Positions 1-13,206 are shown, counted from the first letter of the stretch. The stretch: DNA of 64,000 bases from Fasciola hepatica (GCA_948099385.1 CANUEZ040000180.1:3755501-3819500); one strand, 5' to 3'. Translations and numbers: made by a program. The notes: generated by a model from the letters alone, not told the origin.

Positions 1-2690
1 CAGTCTGTGCCAGAGAAATTAATCTTGACCTCAATAGTTTTAAATGTGTTGGTTGTAGCTCAGGTTGTTCGTTGCCATGATGTTCTGATCGCTGAGCTTG
101 GCGTTTGGATCGCAAACGTTTCATCGCCAGTCGAGGTGACATCGTCAGTGCATGTGCGCTGTTGGTAGTGATCTCTTATATTTATAAGTTTGTCATTAGT
201 CCTGACCTTGAGCATGCCGAGCGATACGGGAGAGAGTCATCAGTAAAGGGTAAAATTCAGGTTTCATAGAAAGGAAAATCGACCAATTATGAAAGAGCGT
301 CGTGCGTATATTCGACGGATGGACGGAGGCATGACCATTAAGTTAGTTCAGATAATGACCGATAAGGTTGCACGCACGCTTGGTCTGGACCAGTACGCAG
401 ATATGGCATGATCTTTAGCGTGGGACGAAAGTACAAAGGTCACTCGCACGGTGCAGGTAAGAAGGCCGACAAGGAAAATAGGATAGCGTGACACACAGGG
501 TGAGGTACGTAAGACGCACGGAAAACTCGAGGGTCGTATGTCTCAAGATTGACCGTAATAAAAAACCAGTCTAGTGTAAAAGTACACTCATAGGGAAACA
601 GTAGATGATCAGATTCAAGTTAACCGGGTTCAATGTGTGGGAAAGGAAACAGAAGATGCTTGGGTCAATGCTGTTGGAAAGGAGGAGTAACATGCTGAAT
701 ATTGTCACAGGAGTGAGAAAAGAGAATGGCATGGGAATTTTATTAATATCCTGAAATGCAGTTACACCGGCTCCGAAATTCTCAAGTAGTATCGTCACCT
801 CAAACGCAGTTCAGCCCTGGTCCTCTCTGCCTAGTCGCTTCCCGGCCCCTATGCTCGCTTGTAAACCTCGCTGGAGAAATTGAAGCACCTGTGGAACACG
901 GGCCGTTTTCCATGACCATGCTTCACTCGAGTTGTCCACCTACCTAAACACCATACGGACATCTCTTCTCAGGGTTCCGCCGCTGGTTTGCATCACTGCG
1001 GTTCATGAGGCAGTGCCTACGTGTTTCGTATTGTTTGGCGTGGAACAGATATGAGGAATGTGTAGGGAACATTAGCCGTTTCGGTATAACATACCTTCCG
1101 CGTTTTCTCTTCTTATTCCTATCCATTTTCTCACTTTTTCCTCCTCTCTTGCTGCACTAGCGCATAAATAACCTTATACCCATTGTAGCATCCCGAACGG
1201 CCATGGATACTACGGGTATTGGTCACTCGATCTTACACAGTCCCAGTATGACAAAGGTCAATCAGAAACCGTGAATACAGACCGAATAGGTTTATGAACG
1301 ACGAAACAGCAGCTAATATAGATGAAAGCAGATAAGGGCAGCAGAATTCAATAAACAGTAATATCAGTTGAAACTGGTATTGAATGTAAATATTGATATA
1401 ATTTCAAGCAGAACATACGATCAATTTTGTAAGAGCGGCAGTCTTGGTCAAAAACAGAGAGCAGGGGCAGCCATGTGATGAATAACTGCATGAAATACAT
1501 GCAATTGAGAAAACGGACATAGCTCACAGAGGACAGCAGACAGAGTACGGTTCTGTGTTGTTTAAAAGTTGAACTCTGCTTTTGCTCCAATTGGAGATCA
1601 GAAAGGGAGACGGATGAAGACCAATGGGGTGCGTGCGTACGGCCATATGGCAGCACACGATTGGGCGACCGGCAGTAGTGGCCGGATTGACGGGAAGGTA
1701 GGAGGCTAGACTACAGCCGAAAATGTCAGCGATTCGAACTCCAGATGGAGCGATAGCTTTTAACGAAAAGTCGGTTCATATAAATGAACACAGTATATTC
1801 AAGCAGTGAGTGGGATGAAAAGTGCTACGCCCACGGCGATGGAAAGGGGCGGAAATATGGTCAGTACTATGCAACGAGCAAAATGAAATGTGATTACACG
1901 AAAATGGTTTGAGCTAAGAATAAAGGTTACTTGATGACCAAAATGAATCAACACCCGTTGTTCTGGTGCAGCAGGAAAAATCAATTGTTCTTTATGACTG
2001 ACAGATTTAGCGCGTCTTGGTTTCCTTCGTTTCCGTCTGGGAAATGTTACCAGGTAAATGTAGGTATTTCTTGCCACGTGTGTGTCAGGTTCCCACAGTT
2101 TGCGAAACAATTTTTCCCCTGCCGGTCGTGTTACGTTTCGCAGATGCAGCGCATTCGTATTGTAATCGTTTTGGCAGTAGGCATCTCAACATTGTAACCT
2201 GCTTACGATATTATGATTGAGCGAATTATCATGCGTGTGTTCAGGTCCGAAGGAGCCTCCGATCTTTTGACTATGCTTCGGGTCGCATGCGGCCGTGCAT
2301 CCAGCAGACTCAAGGTTAGTCTGTGTGATTGGACAGAGCCGCCGATCAAGTTTGTTCGGGCCTGGTAATCACTATGCTTCTGGATGATGTTCAGGGTGCC
2401 GTTGACGAAATCGTTTTGTAAGACAGATGCGCTGCACGCATTCAATACCCTTGCTACCTAGGTACATCAGAATTCGACCAGCATGAATCCTGCCAATCTT
2501 TTAGTCTTTGTCAACATCACAGGCGACCATGAGGGTCACCCACCAGGTCTCTCTCTCCTTAAAGGGGATTCCACGTAGATGAGTCCATTTATCAGCTTCT
2601 TTAGCAATGAAATTCTCCGAAATCTCTAAGGGGATGTGAGAATCTGATAGCACATTGTCAGTATATATGTCCTCCGATCTGTCTATCACC
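1..2690. other. No gene recognised; repeat-like DNA
   Basis: I see no supported gene here. The frames present are short, lie on both strands and show no recognisable motif. The first 560 bases are richer in G, C and CpG than the rest of the window, which suggests an unidentified repeat insertion, but no second copy was spotted in the window. The boundary at 2697 is set by the start of the repeat shared with the right end of the window. Confidence 0.4.
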
Positions 2691-2696
2691 ACAATA

Positions 2697-4470
2697 CCGG
2701 CTTTTGTGTTTATACTTCTACAAATAAATGCAGTGCCGATATTGCGTATTCCACTACTAACTACGAACATAAAACCACCTATTCTCCTTCTCTTGCTCTT
2801 TATTGCCAGGTAAATAAATCATTAGTGATATTAATCATTACCTACATTTTTATAAGAATATGCTCAACCGTTTCATAAATAAGATGGATTAGTCAATGGT
2901 TCCTATCAATCTCTTTCTGAAATCTTGCATTCAAAAAGTAAAAACGTAAATACTTGAGCAGATATTTGCATATTGTTTCTGAAGCTAGAAATGGAAGACA
3001 GTTGTTATAAACTCGATTGTGGGAGCAGGAAGCTTGATATCCTTTTTCACGGGCACACCGTGAGGCTGAAGGATATTTTTCTCCTAGTGCATATTTACAG
3101 GGATAATTTTCTGCCTTGGCATGTATAGCATCAAAACATGTGATTTTGTAGAAAGGCAGTGATTATTATTTCACAGAATTCTATTAATTTTCGATTGGAC
3201 AAGAGAATACAGATATGATTACTCTCAAGACCTCAATAAATGGGCATTTACTTCGCGCCACGGGGTATCCTGTCCACCCCCTATTTTAAATGAATGAGAC
3301 CCAGAATTTACACAACCATTTCTCTCTAATACCTGACACAAGGCTTTGGTCGTTTGATATTTAGCATCAGCGGCTCTCAAATGAGCCCTAGCCTTCAGTC
3401 GTTCTAACTCAGCAATATCTAATTGCAGTCTAAGCTCGCTCAGATTATTGCCTTTCACGGTATAAAAAAAGAGTCCTCAGGTGTGAACTTACCGGAAGAG
3501 AGTGCAGTCACAGCATTGCCACCAACGATGTCAACAGAATTCTTTTCAGCAACATTGTCCATGAGTGGTGCAATGAAGTATGAACGACAGAAGTGGCGAG
3601 GTATATGAACGGGAAGGGAACAAATGTCACAATCTGTACCAGAGAACACAACGATTCAAAGCCAACAAAATAAACCTCCTTATAAACGGAATCCAACTGA
3701 GAGCTGTCGGGGAATCCAGAATGGAAAGCGATGCCACGGAACGGCGAGAACCAGCGGAGAACGATCGAGTACTGTTACGGTCGCCTAAACAGGACCTTCT
3801 TTACGCGCACAGCTCAACCAAAACAAATTCGTGATCTCAAAGTAGCCCATTTCTGACTGTCGTTTAACCAAATATAAACGAAAGCCAATCAAAACGAACA
3901 CCGAATGAGTTGGAAACACGTATCGTACATTACCTGAATTGTAAAATAGTTTAAAAATGTAACAAATTAAACGGTCACATTTGACCGTAGCCCTTCTTAT
4001 GTAGACTGCAAACGGAACGTAATAGCTCAGACGAGCGTAATTGAACAAGAAACATGGGTAATTTCAAAGAGGTTATAGTGAATTGGTTCAGATAAGCACG
4101 ATTGAAGCAAGAAAGAGACAGAGCACGATAACACCACCTAAGGAAAGCTGTACCAGGAAAAAATGCAATCGGCAACGACCTATGGTGGGTCATCCACCAT
4201 AACAGAAGCCATCCAGCCAGTTGTTGATGCTTTGAATTTGCTTGGGGTTGTATTTAAGAGTGGTTCCACTGCTAGAGAAGGTGACTGAATATCACCCCTG
4301 AGCACAGACAAAGTTTTGCTCTCTTCTGAGCAATCCGTTTGCATATGACGTCTTCCAGTTCAGAAAGTTACGCTTGCCCATTTGAAACACTTTCACGTCT
4401 TGGTAGTTCGTCCTTGCACTCGTTAACCGAGATTACCAGACTCTGCTATCCATTTTTAGACCATTCAGAG
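2697..4470. repeat. Dispersed 1.7 kb repeat, left copy
   Basis: This block aligns by eye with 62346-64000 in the same orientation. Shared landmarks are the start (ccgg, then a run ending tttgtgtttata), the candidate coding part near 3225-3562, the segment containing agagaacacaac near 3645, and the ggtcatccacc segment near 4188. Similarity is roughly 75 percent with many small indels. It carries a two-exon candidate gene on the minus strand, annotated separately. On the minus strand an AATAAA signal can be read at about 2795-2801, downstream of that gene. No terminal repeats were found, so the class of the repeat is unknown. It could be a mobile element or an old segmental duplication. Confidence 0.75.
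3225..3562 (-). CDS. Candidate two-exon small gene, left copy (coiled-coil-like, 98 aa)
   Basis: Read on the minus strand as complement of 3225-3451 joined to 3493-3562. The first exon begins MDNVAEKNSVDIVGG and ends at a strong donor (ccg then gtaagt). The 41-base intron contains a run of seven T before its AG. Joined, the frame continues in phase for 98 residues. The middle is rich in Leu, Glu, Lys, Arg and Ala (LQLDIAELERLKARAHLRAA), typical of a short amphipathic helix or coiled coil. The end reads CQVLERN and then NAHLLRS before TGA. The start was chosen because ATGGAC is present in both repeat copies and an in-frame stop lies further upstream in both. The right copy (62876-63120) conserves the donor, the CQVLERN motif, the C-terminus and the stop. 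Against it, most differences in the first exon change the amino acid, so purifying selection is not evident. The function is unknown; it may be transposon-derived. Confidence 0.4.
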
Positions 4471-4649
4471 ATCGAGCTCTTTCTCCTTGCAGAAAGTTGT
4501 AAGATTCCTACACTGGGAATCTTAAGAAATTTTTTTCATTCTAATTGACTGGATAATCCTATTTTTGCATTCATTTTGATTGGATCTCGATGTGGTGATT
4601 CAGTAGCTGTCACACGCGTAACGGCCATGTACAGCTTCGTAGCCACACA

Positions 4650-4795
4650 CGCGGATCAGCCTAAACCAATCAGGATCGCGGAGAACAACTCCGACAAAGC
4701 TCCCTGTGATTGGTCATTTCCTGGTCTACCAACTATCTTCTCTGGTTTACCATATTTATATAAACCCTTTTTACAATGCAACAAAAGTGCCGATT
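4650..4795 (+). promoter_or_regulatory. Candidate RNA polymerase II core promoter (two CCAAT boxes and TATA)
   Basis: aaccaat lies at 4664-4670, an inverted CCAAT (attgg) at 4709-4713, and tatttatataaac at 4753-4765. The CCAAT boxes lie about 90 and 45 bases before the TATA box, the usual order for a polymerase II promoter. Transcription would start near 4790. Nearby GC content and CpG density are higher than in the flanks. The arrangement could be chance in AT-rich DNA, but the spacing is unusually tidy. Confidence 0.35.
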
Positions 4796-4965
4796 CTACT
4801 TTCGTTCTCGTAGTTCTGGGTGGGGGATATTTCAATAAGCCTCGTCATTTCAGTTCATTACGATTATTACAGTCAAACGCGAAAGCTTTTATAAATATCT
4901 CTTTGATTCGCGTGATTGACTCAGTGCATTATGATCCGAATTCGTTAATTATCAAGTGTGCCACA

Positions 4966-5058
4966 ATGACGTCTATGTTCCGTTTGGCTAATAAACAACC
5001 AAGGATGCCAGGTCCAGAAGTTCTCGATGAGGGAACAATTTACGGAGCTCAGCTGTAG
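4966..5058 (+). CDS. Short frame downstream of the candidate promoter, possible first exon
   Basis: The ATG at 4966 has a good context (ccacaATGa) and opens a 30-codon frame ending TAG at 5056-5058, beginning MTSMFRLANKQPR. It lies in the same frame as a longer open stretch that runs from 4576, through the promoter-like block. No family is recognised. It would be the first substantial ATG frame after the predicted start site, apart from a five-codon frame at 4931. It may be the start of a spliced gene, a non-coding first exon, or nothing. Confidence 0.2.
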   Translation: MTSMFRLANKQPRMPGPEVLDEGTIYGAQL

Positions 5059-5061
5059 CAA

Positions 5062-6345
5062 GATGGGTCTACGAGACGGTAAAAGGGCATTTGATCTGAC
5101 CGAACGATTCAGTACACCTTATGTTAGGCTTGTCTTGCAATAACCAAGACCTGTTAATTGTTTCCGTAGAGCAGACATGCTGGCCAAGAGTACTTGGTCA
5201 ACACAATGATCAAAACAAATCATTTGAGCCCTACTGCATTTGATAGACGGACTAATCAGTAGGTCGAAATTCTTGGTCTTTGCTATATTGGAAAGGATCT
5301 TCAGAAACCTAGCTAGGTTTATCATTGTGTTAATTCTCATTATCGAGGAAACGCTGTACATGAGTGATGTAAGAAAGAACAGATCAAAATTGTTTCTTTT
5401 AATTCAAAGGGAGATACACTCTGAGGATTCAGAAGTATGAGCTGTAAGATTTTTCATGTGGTCCTTCTAATTCCGATGTTACCGATTTTCCGCTGCAGGG
5501 TACATATAGTACACAAAACGCTATTAGAGCCATGCAGAACTGCATACCCATATTGGCATTCCATTTTTGGCCACCCTAAGTAGTTCGGTCCAAAAGGAAT
5601 CGCACTACATTTTCTGTTCCCGAAGTGATGTGATGCCTCGAAATTTCACATTTTGGATCACTCTTTCTACGGTCCAAATTGCTCCCCATGCTAACCCACC
5701 TTTCACATTTGGATGCATCGCAAACTTCTAGTCATAGAAAACTCACGCCAGTCGTTTGGTTCATTCCCTAATTCATGATTTTTGATTGATTCAAGGTGGA
5801 TGTGAGCAATCTGTCTCACAATTTGCGTTTGCAAACTTGATCGTTCATTAGGGATAAATTAATTTGTTCCTGTAAAGGGGTGCCTGTCTATCCAGGATAT
5901 TGCTGCGCAACTTTACGAGATCAACATGAATTTTCACTAGCAGAACGCGCGTGCAAAATAATTATTGAAATAGTTTAAAATTACCTGTATTTCATTGCGA
6001 GAGCTCGATGGGCATAATGTGTTCCGTGATGATTTATATCATAATCCACTCAAAATAGATCACATAATTCACAGCCAAGAGTATTCGGGACAAAAATTCC
6101 TTCTGATGCTTGCCAAGCAGAATATCGAAATCTTTTAGGTAGCTGTCGAAGGCCGAGGTTGACATTTGAACTGGCACCTTTCAGTCACTCCCAATTTGTG
6201 TTCCACAAGGTAATTCCTGTGACGATTCTTTTCTGGTGGGATGATACTGAAAATTGACCGTTTGTGGACACTGAGTGGTGTCTTTTTGATCATGACCCAT
6301 GATCCTTGACATGTCTATTGACTTGATCTCATTAGCTGAATGCGA
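5062..6345. other. No gene recognised
   Basis: AT-rich sequence with scattered stops in all frames. No repeat copy, RNA gene or motif was recognised. The frame at 5240-5440 is short and has no distinguishing features. Confidence 0.4.
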
Positions 6346-6349
6346 TTCC

Positions 6350-6800
6350 GGTCTTCATGACATATAGCTAACACTGATCTACTCAGATCCAAGAGCATCA
6401 CCCACTCTGGTTAAGCAAACGACGGACCGGATGGATAACAGAGAAATCTGAGCACACCTAGTCGACACCGGACATCAGTTGTATCCAGACACGGTTTTCA
6501 AAGTTGTGCATCGTGTCCCCCAAAACAAAAGCACGCGTGTTAAGCTGAGTTCTGGCGATAGCCGAGGAAGTTGGAATCAGGAAGCTGGCCCCCAATCTTT
6601 AGGCCCAATCGCGTTTGGTTCAGGCACTACAGCATCCATGGCCAAGGATCGATCGAGGCCTATTGAATCCGTCATCGTGTCACCAGTGAACGTACGTTAG
6701 ATAAATCAACCACATGACAAGGACATTTTGACTTTTGACAAACCCCTGCACATGATTGGTGTTTAGCCCATGATCTATTTAATGTAATTTGTAAACGACT
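6350..6800 (+). pseudogene. Penelope-like element fragment, GIY-YIG endonuclease C-terminal part
   Basis: From about 6391 one frame reads EHHPLWLSKRRTGW. After a frameshift another reads HLVDTGHQLYPDTVFKVVHR and VPQN, staying open to TAG at 6698-6700. The order EH..P.WL, then HLVD(T/S)GH, then FK(V/I)V.RVP, is the same as in the younger PLE copy at 18250-18618. It corresponds to the conserved region downstream of the YIG motif in the PLE endonuclease. The tail near 6770-6820 (tttgtaaacgacttgaaaa) resembles the 3' untranslated tail of the 18.7 kb copy. The upstream reverse transcriptase is absent. This is a dead 5'-truncated copy. In life the enzyme nicks DNA for target-primed reverse transcription. 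Confidence 0.7.
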
Positions 6801-6824
6801 TGAAAAATAATTACGGGAAAACTA

Positions 6825-7715
6825 TTCTTTCGCCGAAATGGACTTCCATATGAGTCGTGGTTAACGTTTGTCTAGTTTTGATTTAATATTTCCTAACTGA
6901 AAACAGTTTATTCCAGAAGCAAATTTGAATAGATAAGCCAAAAACATTCATTTGCACAATATATTCAGGATTATTTCGCTGCATCTTAATACGTGCTTCT
7001 TGCAATCAGAGTTGAATTTCATATAATCAGTATAATACGGACGATGATAAAATCAGACTTGCGGTCTAACACATATCAACCCATTACGGAAGTAGGGAAA
7101 ATTTGGGACTGGTTGTGATTGTGATTTGCTAGGGATTCTGTGTAACTTAGTACCCTGGTGTCTTGTTTGTGTAGGTGATATGAAAAGCTTTGCTGGGTCT
7201 GATTGAAAGCATCAATTCCCACAAATATGATATCATCCATGGCCTTCATTCTTTTGGTTTTGCTAATGACGTCTTTGCGGCGAGAATGATTCCCATCATC
7301 TTACTTGACCACACGGAAATGTGTTCCGTTATGGATTGAAACACTTGCCTTTCTGCTCTACCTATATATCCGACTGAGCATCCACAGTGGGATCAGTGAA
7401 TGCATTTGGATTCGGCGAAGAAGGGGCAGTGGTTCTTTCACCGAATGTGTAGAGATCAAGGTAGTCTGGAAATGAACTATCATTTTGACCGCGGGCATGC
7501 AGCAAAATGATATTGGTGATACACTGAGCAAACAAATATTTTCAGCTTGCTAATTCACATTCATAAATGTTTATAAATGTACTCCAACGAAACATATAAT
7601 CTGACGTCTAGTGTTCTTTTCGCAATTAGACTTATCTGTCAAGGACTGCTAGGCGGACTCACGCGTTACATCAAATTCATCATCCAAAAATGCTTCTTTG
7701 ATCCGATATCGAGAA
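6825..7715. other. No gene recognised
   Basis: AT-rich, with no open frame of note before 7577. The frame at 7577-7792 ends inside the start of the tandem unit and shows no family motif. Confidence 0.35.
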
Positions 7716-9759
7716 ATGAAACCACGTTGACGAATTTGTTTTCTATAAGGGTGACAACAGATACCGAACAAAGATGTGCTTCGGAAGACTAATAATTATT
7801 TCGTGGAAGCCATGTGCAGTCATATGTAGTCCTATCTTATTCATGCTGCATTGGGAACACATGTCAGAATACACAGACAACCATGCTTTCCCTTGGAGCA
7901 GTGCAACGCTGAACTGTAAAGCACCGTTCACCATAGATCGACAAGAACAAGATGTTGAAGTCAAACACAATCAGCGCATACATATACCACGAAAGCACAG
8001 GTCTTCTGCTCTACATAACATCAAATAGTCAATGGTGAACTGGCATGCTTGAATAGGGTAGAAACTCAAGCCATCATCATAACATCTTTGCTTCAAAATG
8101 TGGGGCAAGTCTCCAATTCATCTAATTAGTTTAAGTCACATCCATGATTTTTCATTTCTTCCACCATTTTAGCCCACCTTAGCTACTTCTGTATCCAATA
8201 TGAGGTAATGTCATTCTCCCCAAACAAGTGTTGTAATTTGGAATAAATTACTTCACCTGAAATCACACAACATACAGTATTCAAAGATACAGCCGTGGGT
8301 TGCGAGAATCTTACACGTGCCAGTTTCATAATGAAATGTCTGACGTGCAAACTAGTGCATTCAATATTTGATTGGATCTAAAAATGGTATGGTGTGTTCT
8401 CACTAAAGATTATTAGGGGGTCCACCATTTGTCTATTTCAATGAGGTTATTCTGCTTTGGACTGCTCAATAAACTGTCAGTAAATGAATCCACAGTATAT
8501 CAATTTTCTGGATAATTTCCTGATCATAATTTGTGGAATTTAAACGAAAATGAGAACGTTTGTTCCAAATATCGACTCAGACTCAGTAAAGTGTGAACAG
8601 TAATGATCTTTGAAAAAAAATATTAGCGATATTTACGCACAAAATAATAGATACAGTCAAAGTTTCGATCGTTTTTCAGAAAACCTGGAATGATAAAATC
8701 ATTCGTGTGATCTTTGGACTGGTGTGGTTAGATGTAACAGTTCTAATCAGACTAAAATTTGAAAAATCTTCCATGGTTGTAGTTACATTCGCCCTCTTCC
8801 AAACGATGTAGAACTCCTCGATATTAGTCGCAGCTCACAGATCGGCCTTATTTTCGTGCCGAAGTGGACTCCTAAAATATTGGTTCAAAAGGCCGTACGT
8901 GACGGGACAAGCTACTGCCAACATATGATCCAGAAATCAAGCCGCCATTCGAGACATCCATTTGCAGCATGCTTCTGTTCATAATGTGTCTTCTTGCTAC
9001 ATGTGGAAAGTTCTTTCATGTTATCTCTTATTAGACATCCTGTTTTACGTAAGAAAAGCTACTGCCAACATAGGTTCGAGGAATCAAAAATGTGATTACT
9101 TCTAAGAAAATAATATTTTATATTTTTCGTTGGCAAAAACAATTTTGTGGACCAAGATAACCGTATCATCGAATCCACGCTCCCAAAAGCGTATTCAGAG
9201 TGTTTCCATGCAGTCCATTGACTAACGTCTCCAAGACTGCACCATCGAAGTAAACCTCGGTTACTTCCTGTGTGGCTCGATTCAGTTGGTTCCATTGCAC
9301 TTGTGCCATCAGAATTCGAGTGTAAATTTTGCTAGTATTCACCCAGATCAGACATCCACTCTGCTAGCACATTGACAGACGAAAACTTGGATTTTTTGTG
9401 GTGGTGAAACATGTTGAAAAGAAAGTGATGATCTCATTGTAATTTAGTGAATAAGTGCCTTAGGTGCAGTACAATATACGGGTGATAAATATTTTGTTAT
9501 ATACTATTCTCAACTAGGATTTGTGCTTCTCTTGTCGTGTTCAGTTACTCATCGGTTGTGAGCTTGTATATCGTGAATCTGGGACGTTGGCTATGTATTT
9601 CCGCTGTCTATAAGGTATCATATTGGTATACACTCTCATTTTCGGTGCCTATTATATGGACTGGTCACGTATTCATTATTTACGTTGTTTCCGCAAACGT
9701 TTACATTTCTGTGGCAGGATAATCTTTTCATAGTGTTTCACCTCCACAGACATGCGGCG

Positions 9760-10075
9760 CTCGAACGCCCTACCCTACCGTTTTTTCACTCCACTCCACC
9801 AATGACCGCCAGACATCAACAGAATCGACGGATCCTGTGCCGGGTTTGCCCATTCATTTTGGTGCATGCTCTAGTTTGCCCCACAGATTCGCCTTATTTT
9901 TACTCATTTGTTACCAACTATATTTCGTATTGCAACCACAGTTCAATTCGCACCGTTGTAACTGATTTATTGAATCGTGACGGTAACAGTTTCCTCATTT
10001 GCTAATTGTACCGCAACCGCACTGTGCTACAGTTTCGGTCAGCTGCTTGTTAAACAGACCGTTTTACTGTCTGCG
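9760..10075. repeat. Perfect-identity island 1 (copy A; partner 15727-16042)
   Basis: Comparing line by line, these 316 bases show no difference from copy B at an offset of 5967. The nearest mismatches are at 9759 and 10076. The sequence on either side differs at several percent of positions. One frame over it stays open for about 70 codons in both copies (MTARHQQNRRILCRVC), with no family recognised. Confidence 0.75.
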
Positions 10076-10602
10076 CTCTCCCAAATCTCGGAAAGTTTCT
10101 GCCCATCGTTCCTGGTTTCTCACTTGGCTGTTAGTCGTTTTCTCGCTTACTGTATTGTCTTCGAACAATGAATTATCGATAAATACGGTTATTCGATTGG
10201 AATTTGTTCTACTGCTCGTAGTTGTGTTCTGACCACTATCGTGCGTAGAGCTAGTGAGACTTGATTTCCTCTAGATCGACAGCCCTAGACATCGAGATGG
10301 TAGCAACATCCCTTTTGTTGTCGGCTGTATTATTTGTGAGAATTTTGAAGATGTTCTCTGTTTTTTCGGGGAAATTTGTATTTAGTTACATAATTACGTT
10401 TCTCTCTAACTTTCAAAATAAGAAATTATGATCTGATTCCAAGTTATTGCATTCATCTTTTTTAATTGTGAGTAAATGATACATATTCTATTTTTTACGA
10501 GTAGATATATATGACTACCCAAATATGATTTGACGTAACCATTAGCTATTAGGAATTTTGAAACGTTACCAAAGGTGTTCTGTAATACTGAATTACTCTG
10601 AG

Positions 10603-11526
10603 ATGAGATTCGTTTGATGATACTCAGTTGCTAGGTCTCTACCTTCCGCAGCCAAAAAAACTGGCATTCCATGGGTTACAAATGGCTTATCACACCACGT
10701 TTCTCTGGTACTTGAGCTAGAATCATAGAAGCCGAAAAGCGGCAAATTAGATAACCACTTGGATGGACTTTCACAATTACGTGTGCATTTAATGACGATT
10801 TTGTGTCATTTCTTCATTTATGATTTCCGTGTCCTGTGCCGAAGACCAGGACTGATTCAGAGATCTTGCATGTTTTGCTGGGCATATAAGGGAATGTTTT
10901 CAGGCGGATTGTGATCTCTTTGCGGATGACTGTGATTCCTAATTCTGTATTCTTCTTACAGTGCACAGAGGACGATCGACGCATCCGATTAAGTTGAATG
11001 TATAATATTTGCCGTCTGCCCACTTTGCACCAGTCTTTCGTCCAGCCAACTTGGTTGAAGCTTTCTCATCCATTCGGCCATTTTTCTTCCGGTTCAACCT
11101 GAGTAACTTTCTTAACAGGTCCAAATGGATTGGTGCACGTAATAACAGACGTACTCGACTGATACAGTCTTTGTATCCGTCCTTTACTGCTAGTAAAGTT
11201 TAACTATATCTTCAAATGCGCCTGGGAGTAGCACGCCAGCAACCTCCCCCTACCCGTCGGAAGAAAGCAGTTAGTAGGTCTCAGCATGCCCTGTCCAGTC
11301 CATTAATCATTGATCAATAAATGGCAAGTGCATATAATGTTCGACCTTCTTCGCTAACCACATAGCTCTCGTCAGTTGGACAATATTTGCATCAAAGTTC
11401 AACAAATCATAGCGGTCAGCATCTCACAACATAATCAGAACTCCAAGGCAATTTTCTGACCGTACTACTGAATTCCAGTGCCTAACACTTTCTTCTCAAA
11501 TACCACGTTCAACAATTACACAGATA
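10603..11526. repeat. Perfect-identity island 2 (copy A; partner 16558-17481)
   Basis: These 924 bases show no difference from copy B at a constant offset of 5955. Mismatches resume on both sides (before 10603 and at 11527). Short frames on both strands (for example 10939-11124 minus and 11009-11203 plus) are identical between copies, but none resembles a known family. They are more easily read as passengers of the identical tract than as genes. Confidence 0.8.
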
Positions 11527-12409
11527 CACATTCTTTTGGCACTTTCGATTGTCCTGTTCTGATTTTTGTTTGTAGAATTGGATTGATGGGATCTGTGAGT
11601 AGGCAAAGCTTACAGACCGTCCATTGAAATCCGAGAGTAGCATGCGAGGGTCGTAACATCAACACCGATCCATTTCTCGAGGTTTGAAATTATGTAAAAT
11701 GGACCTAAAATCAAAATGTGGATAAAATAAATCTGAGAATGAAATAAGAGTAAGAAAAAAGTATTAAAAAATGAACCAGCGGTTGGGCATGCTTTCGACC
11801 AAGTTTCCTCGAATACCTCTCGTTGGTCAATTAACTCCTACTAGCGATATATGCAATATCAAAAACTATACCAATGTTATACACACAAATTCCTATCTGA
11901 AACTGATATCCTCGCATCCATTACAAATGTCATCGACTGAAATGTGCCGTACATGAGTTTGTCTCACATTTGCTAGGCATGCCGCTGAATTGTGACCGAA
12001 CAAACTTCTTGTTTTAATTAACCACTACAACTGGTTCAAGCAAAGAGGCTGGTGAATTGTTCTCGCTGATCTCGAGTACTGATCCGACATATGACATACG
12101 AGGCACATTTCCTTTTCAAGGACATGTAAAATGTTTTACCACATATGTTGTGTCCAAAAATCTATTCCGCGTGCTGACAACAGGTCAGTGAAACCAAGTT
12201 GTCAAAAGTTCAGCACACGAAGTAAGTGTCCTCAGTCCCTATTTGACACGACTTAGTGTTTACTCATGATAACCGTAATTATGTATTTTGACTGTGTGGT
12301 TGTGCATTTGGTACATTCAGTGAAACGTGTTTTGGTCCAGATGATTAGAGTACTAATATGAATGGTAGCAAAACATTTTTTTGAGGAATTTTGGGGATAA
12401 AATTGTAGG

Positions 12410-12960
12410 TTTCTTTATTTCTCATCCTAAAGATTGATGTTTGTTCAGAATACGTTCAAAGCAATGAGATAAGGTCGATTTTCTCGCTTTTCTCGATGTG
12501 GGATTAGAGAGACTGGAGGACGGACACATAGAAAGGAGTGTGTATGGGAGATGCACATGGTTGGAGCATTACACATTTCCCAAGTTTTGTCCCACTACGA
12601 TACAGAAGAAACCCAATAAGCTGTCTGATCTGCAGAGCCAGAAACATTTGCAGTCCTAATAAGATTGCAGAGGAACTCGAAAGTATATTTGACACTAGAA
12701 GGAAACGGCTATCGAGAACCACTTATTCGTCAACATATGGGGAAAAGAGCTGCAAAATGGGAATGTAAAAGGCCAAGAAAAGAAGATGTCTTCCTAATTG
12801 TCCCGTTCAAGGGTGACAAAACTTTGGAAATACTGGAGCTACGCCAATCTGGGGTCCTCGGGGGGTCCTTCCCTGTTGCACATGTCCGAGTCCTAACAAA
12901 TACCAAGCCTCTCGTTGCTCAACAATCGAAGGACAGGCTGCTGTATCAAGTGATTCTCTC
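12410..12960 (+). pseudogene. Penelope-like element remnant, end of reverse transcriptase and linker (copy A)
   Basis: Near 12415 a frame reads HPKIDVCSEYVQSNE. It is followed after a frameshift by FLAFLDVGLERLEDGHIERS, the FLDV block near the end of PLE reverse transcriptases. Further on come SFVPLRYRRNPISCL, RARNICSPNKIAEELE, then EPLIRQHMGKRAAKW and VFLIVPFKGDKTLEILELRQ. That order (thumb, RA..IC, then PFKGD linker) matches PLEs. The GIY-YIG domain that should follow is missing: after the linker the sequence jumps to material that in copy B lies after the endonuclease. The fusion leaves a chance 161-codon frame, 12665-13150. This is a dead copy, older than the tandem duplication because both units carry it. 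Confidence 0.8.
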
Positions 12961-13206
12961 ATGGTTCCCATGCACAAATCGTCAGCAGCCCTACAGCTCT
13001 TTTTTCACACCTTCGGTTTCACACCTGTCTTTTCACACCATGTGGTTACCTATTTCACACTTACTGTCGTTCACACAATGGACAAGGTTCATCAAGTTGA
13101 AGCATGTTGCCGGATTCGTTGCACACTTAATCACTCACTGCTGTGTATAGCTGTACATATACCCTCCTTCACCCAGTACTTTATAAGTAAATGCCTGAAG
13201 TGATAG

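Noticed and set aside
3508..3696. Signal-peptide-like alternative frame in the repeat pair (also 63024-63296)
   Set aside because: The right copy reads like a secretion signal, but the left copy lacks the ATG and has an early TGA, so this frame is not shared. The two-exon frame explains both copies better.
12665..13150. 161-codon frame in copy A as a gene
   Set aside because: It results from the deletion that fused the PLE linker to downstream DNA; copy B shows the undeleted arrangement.
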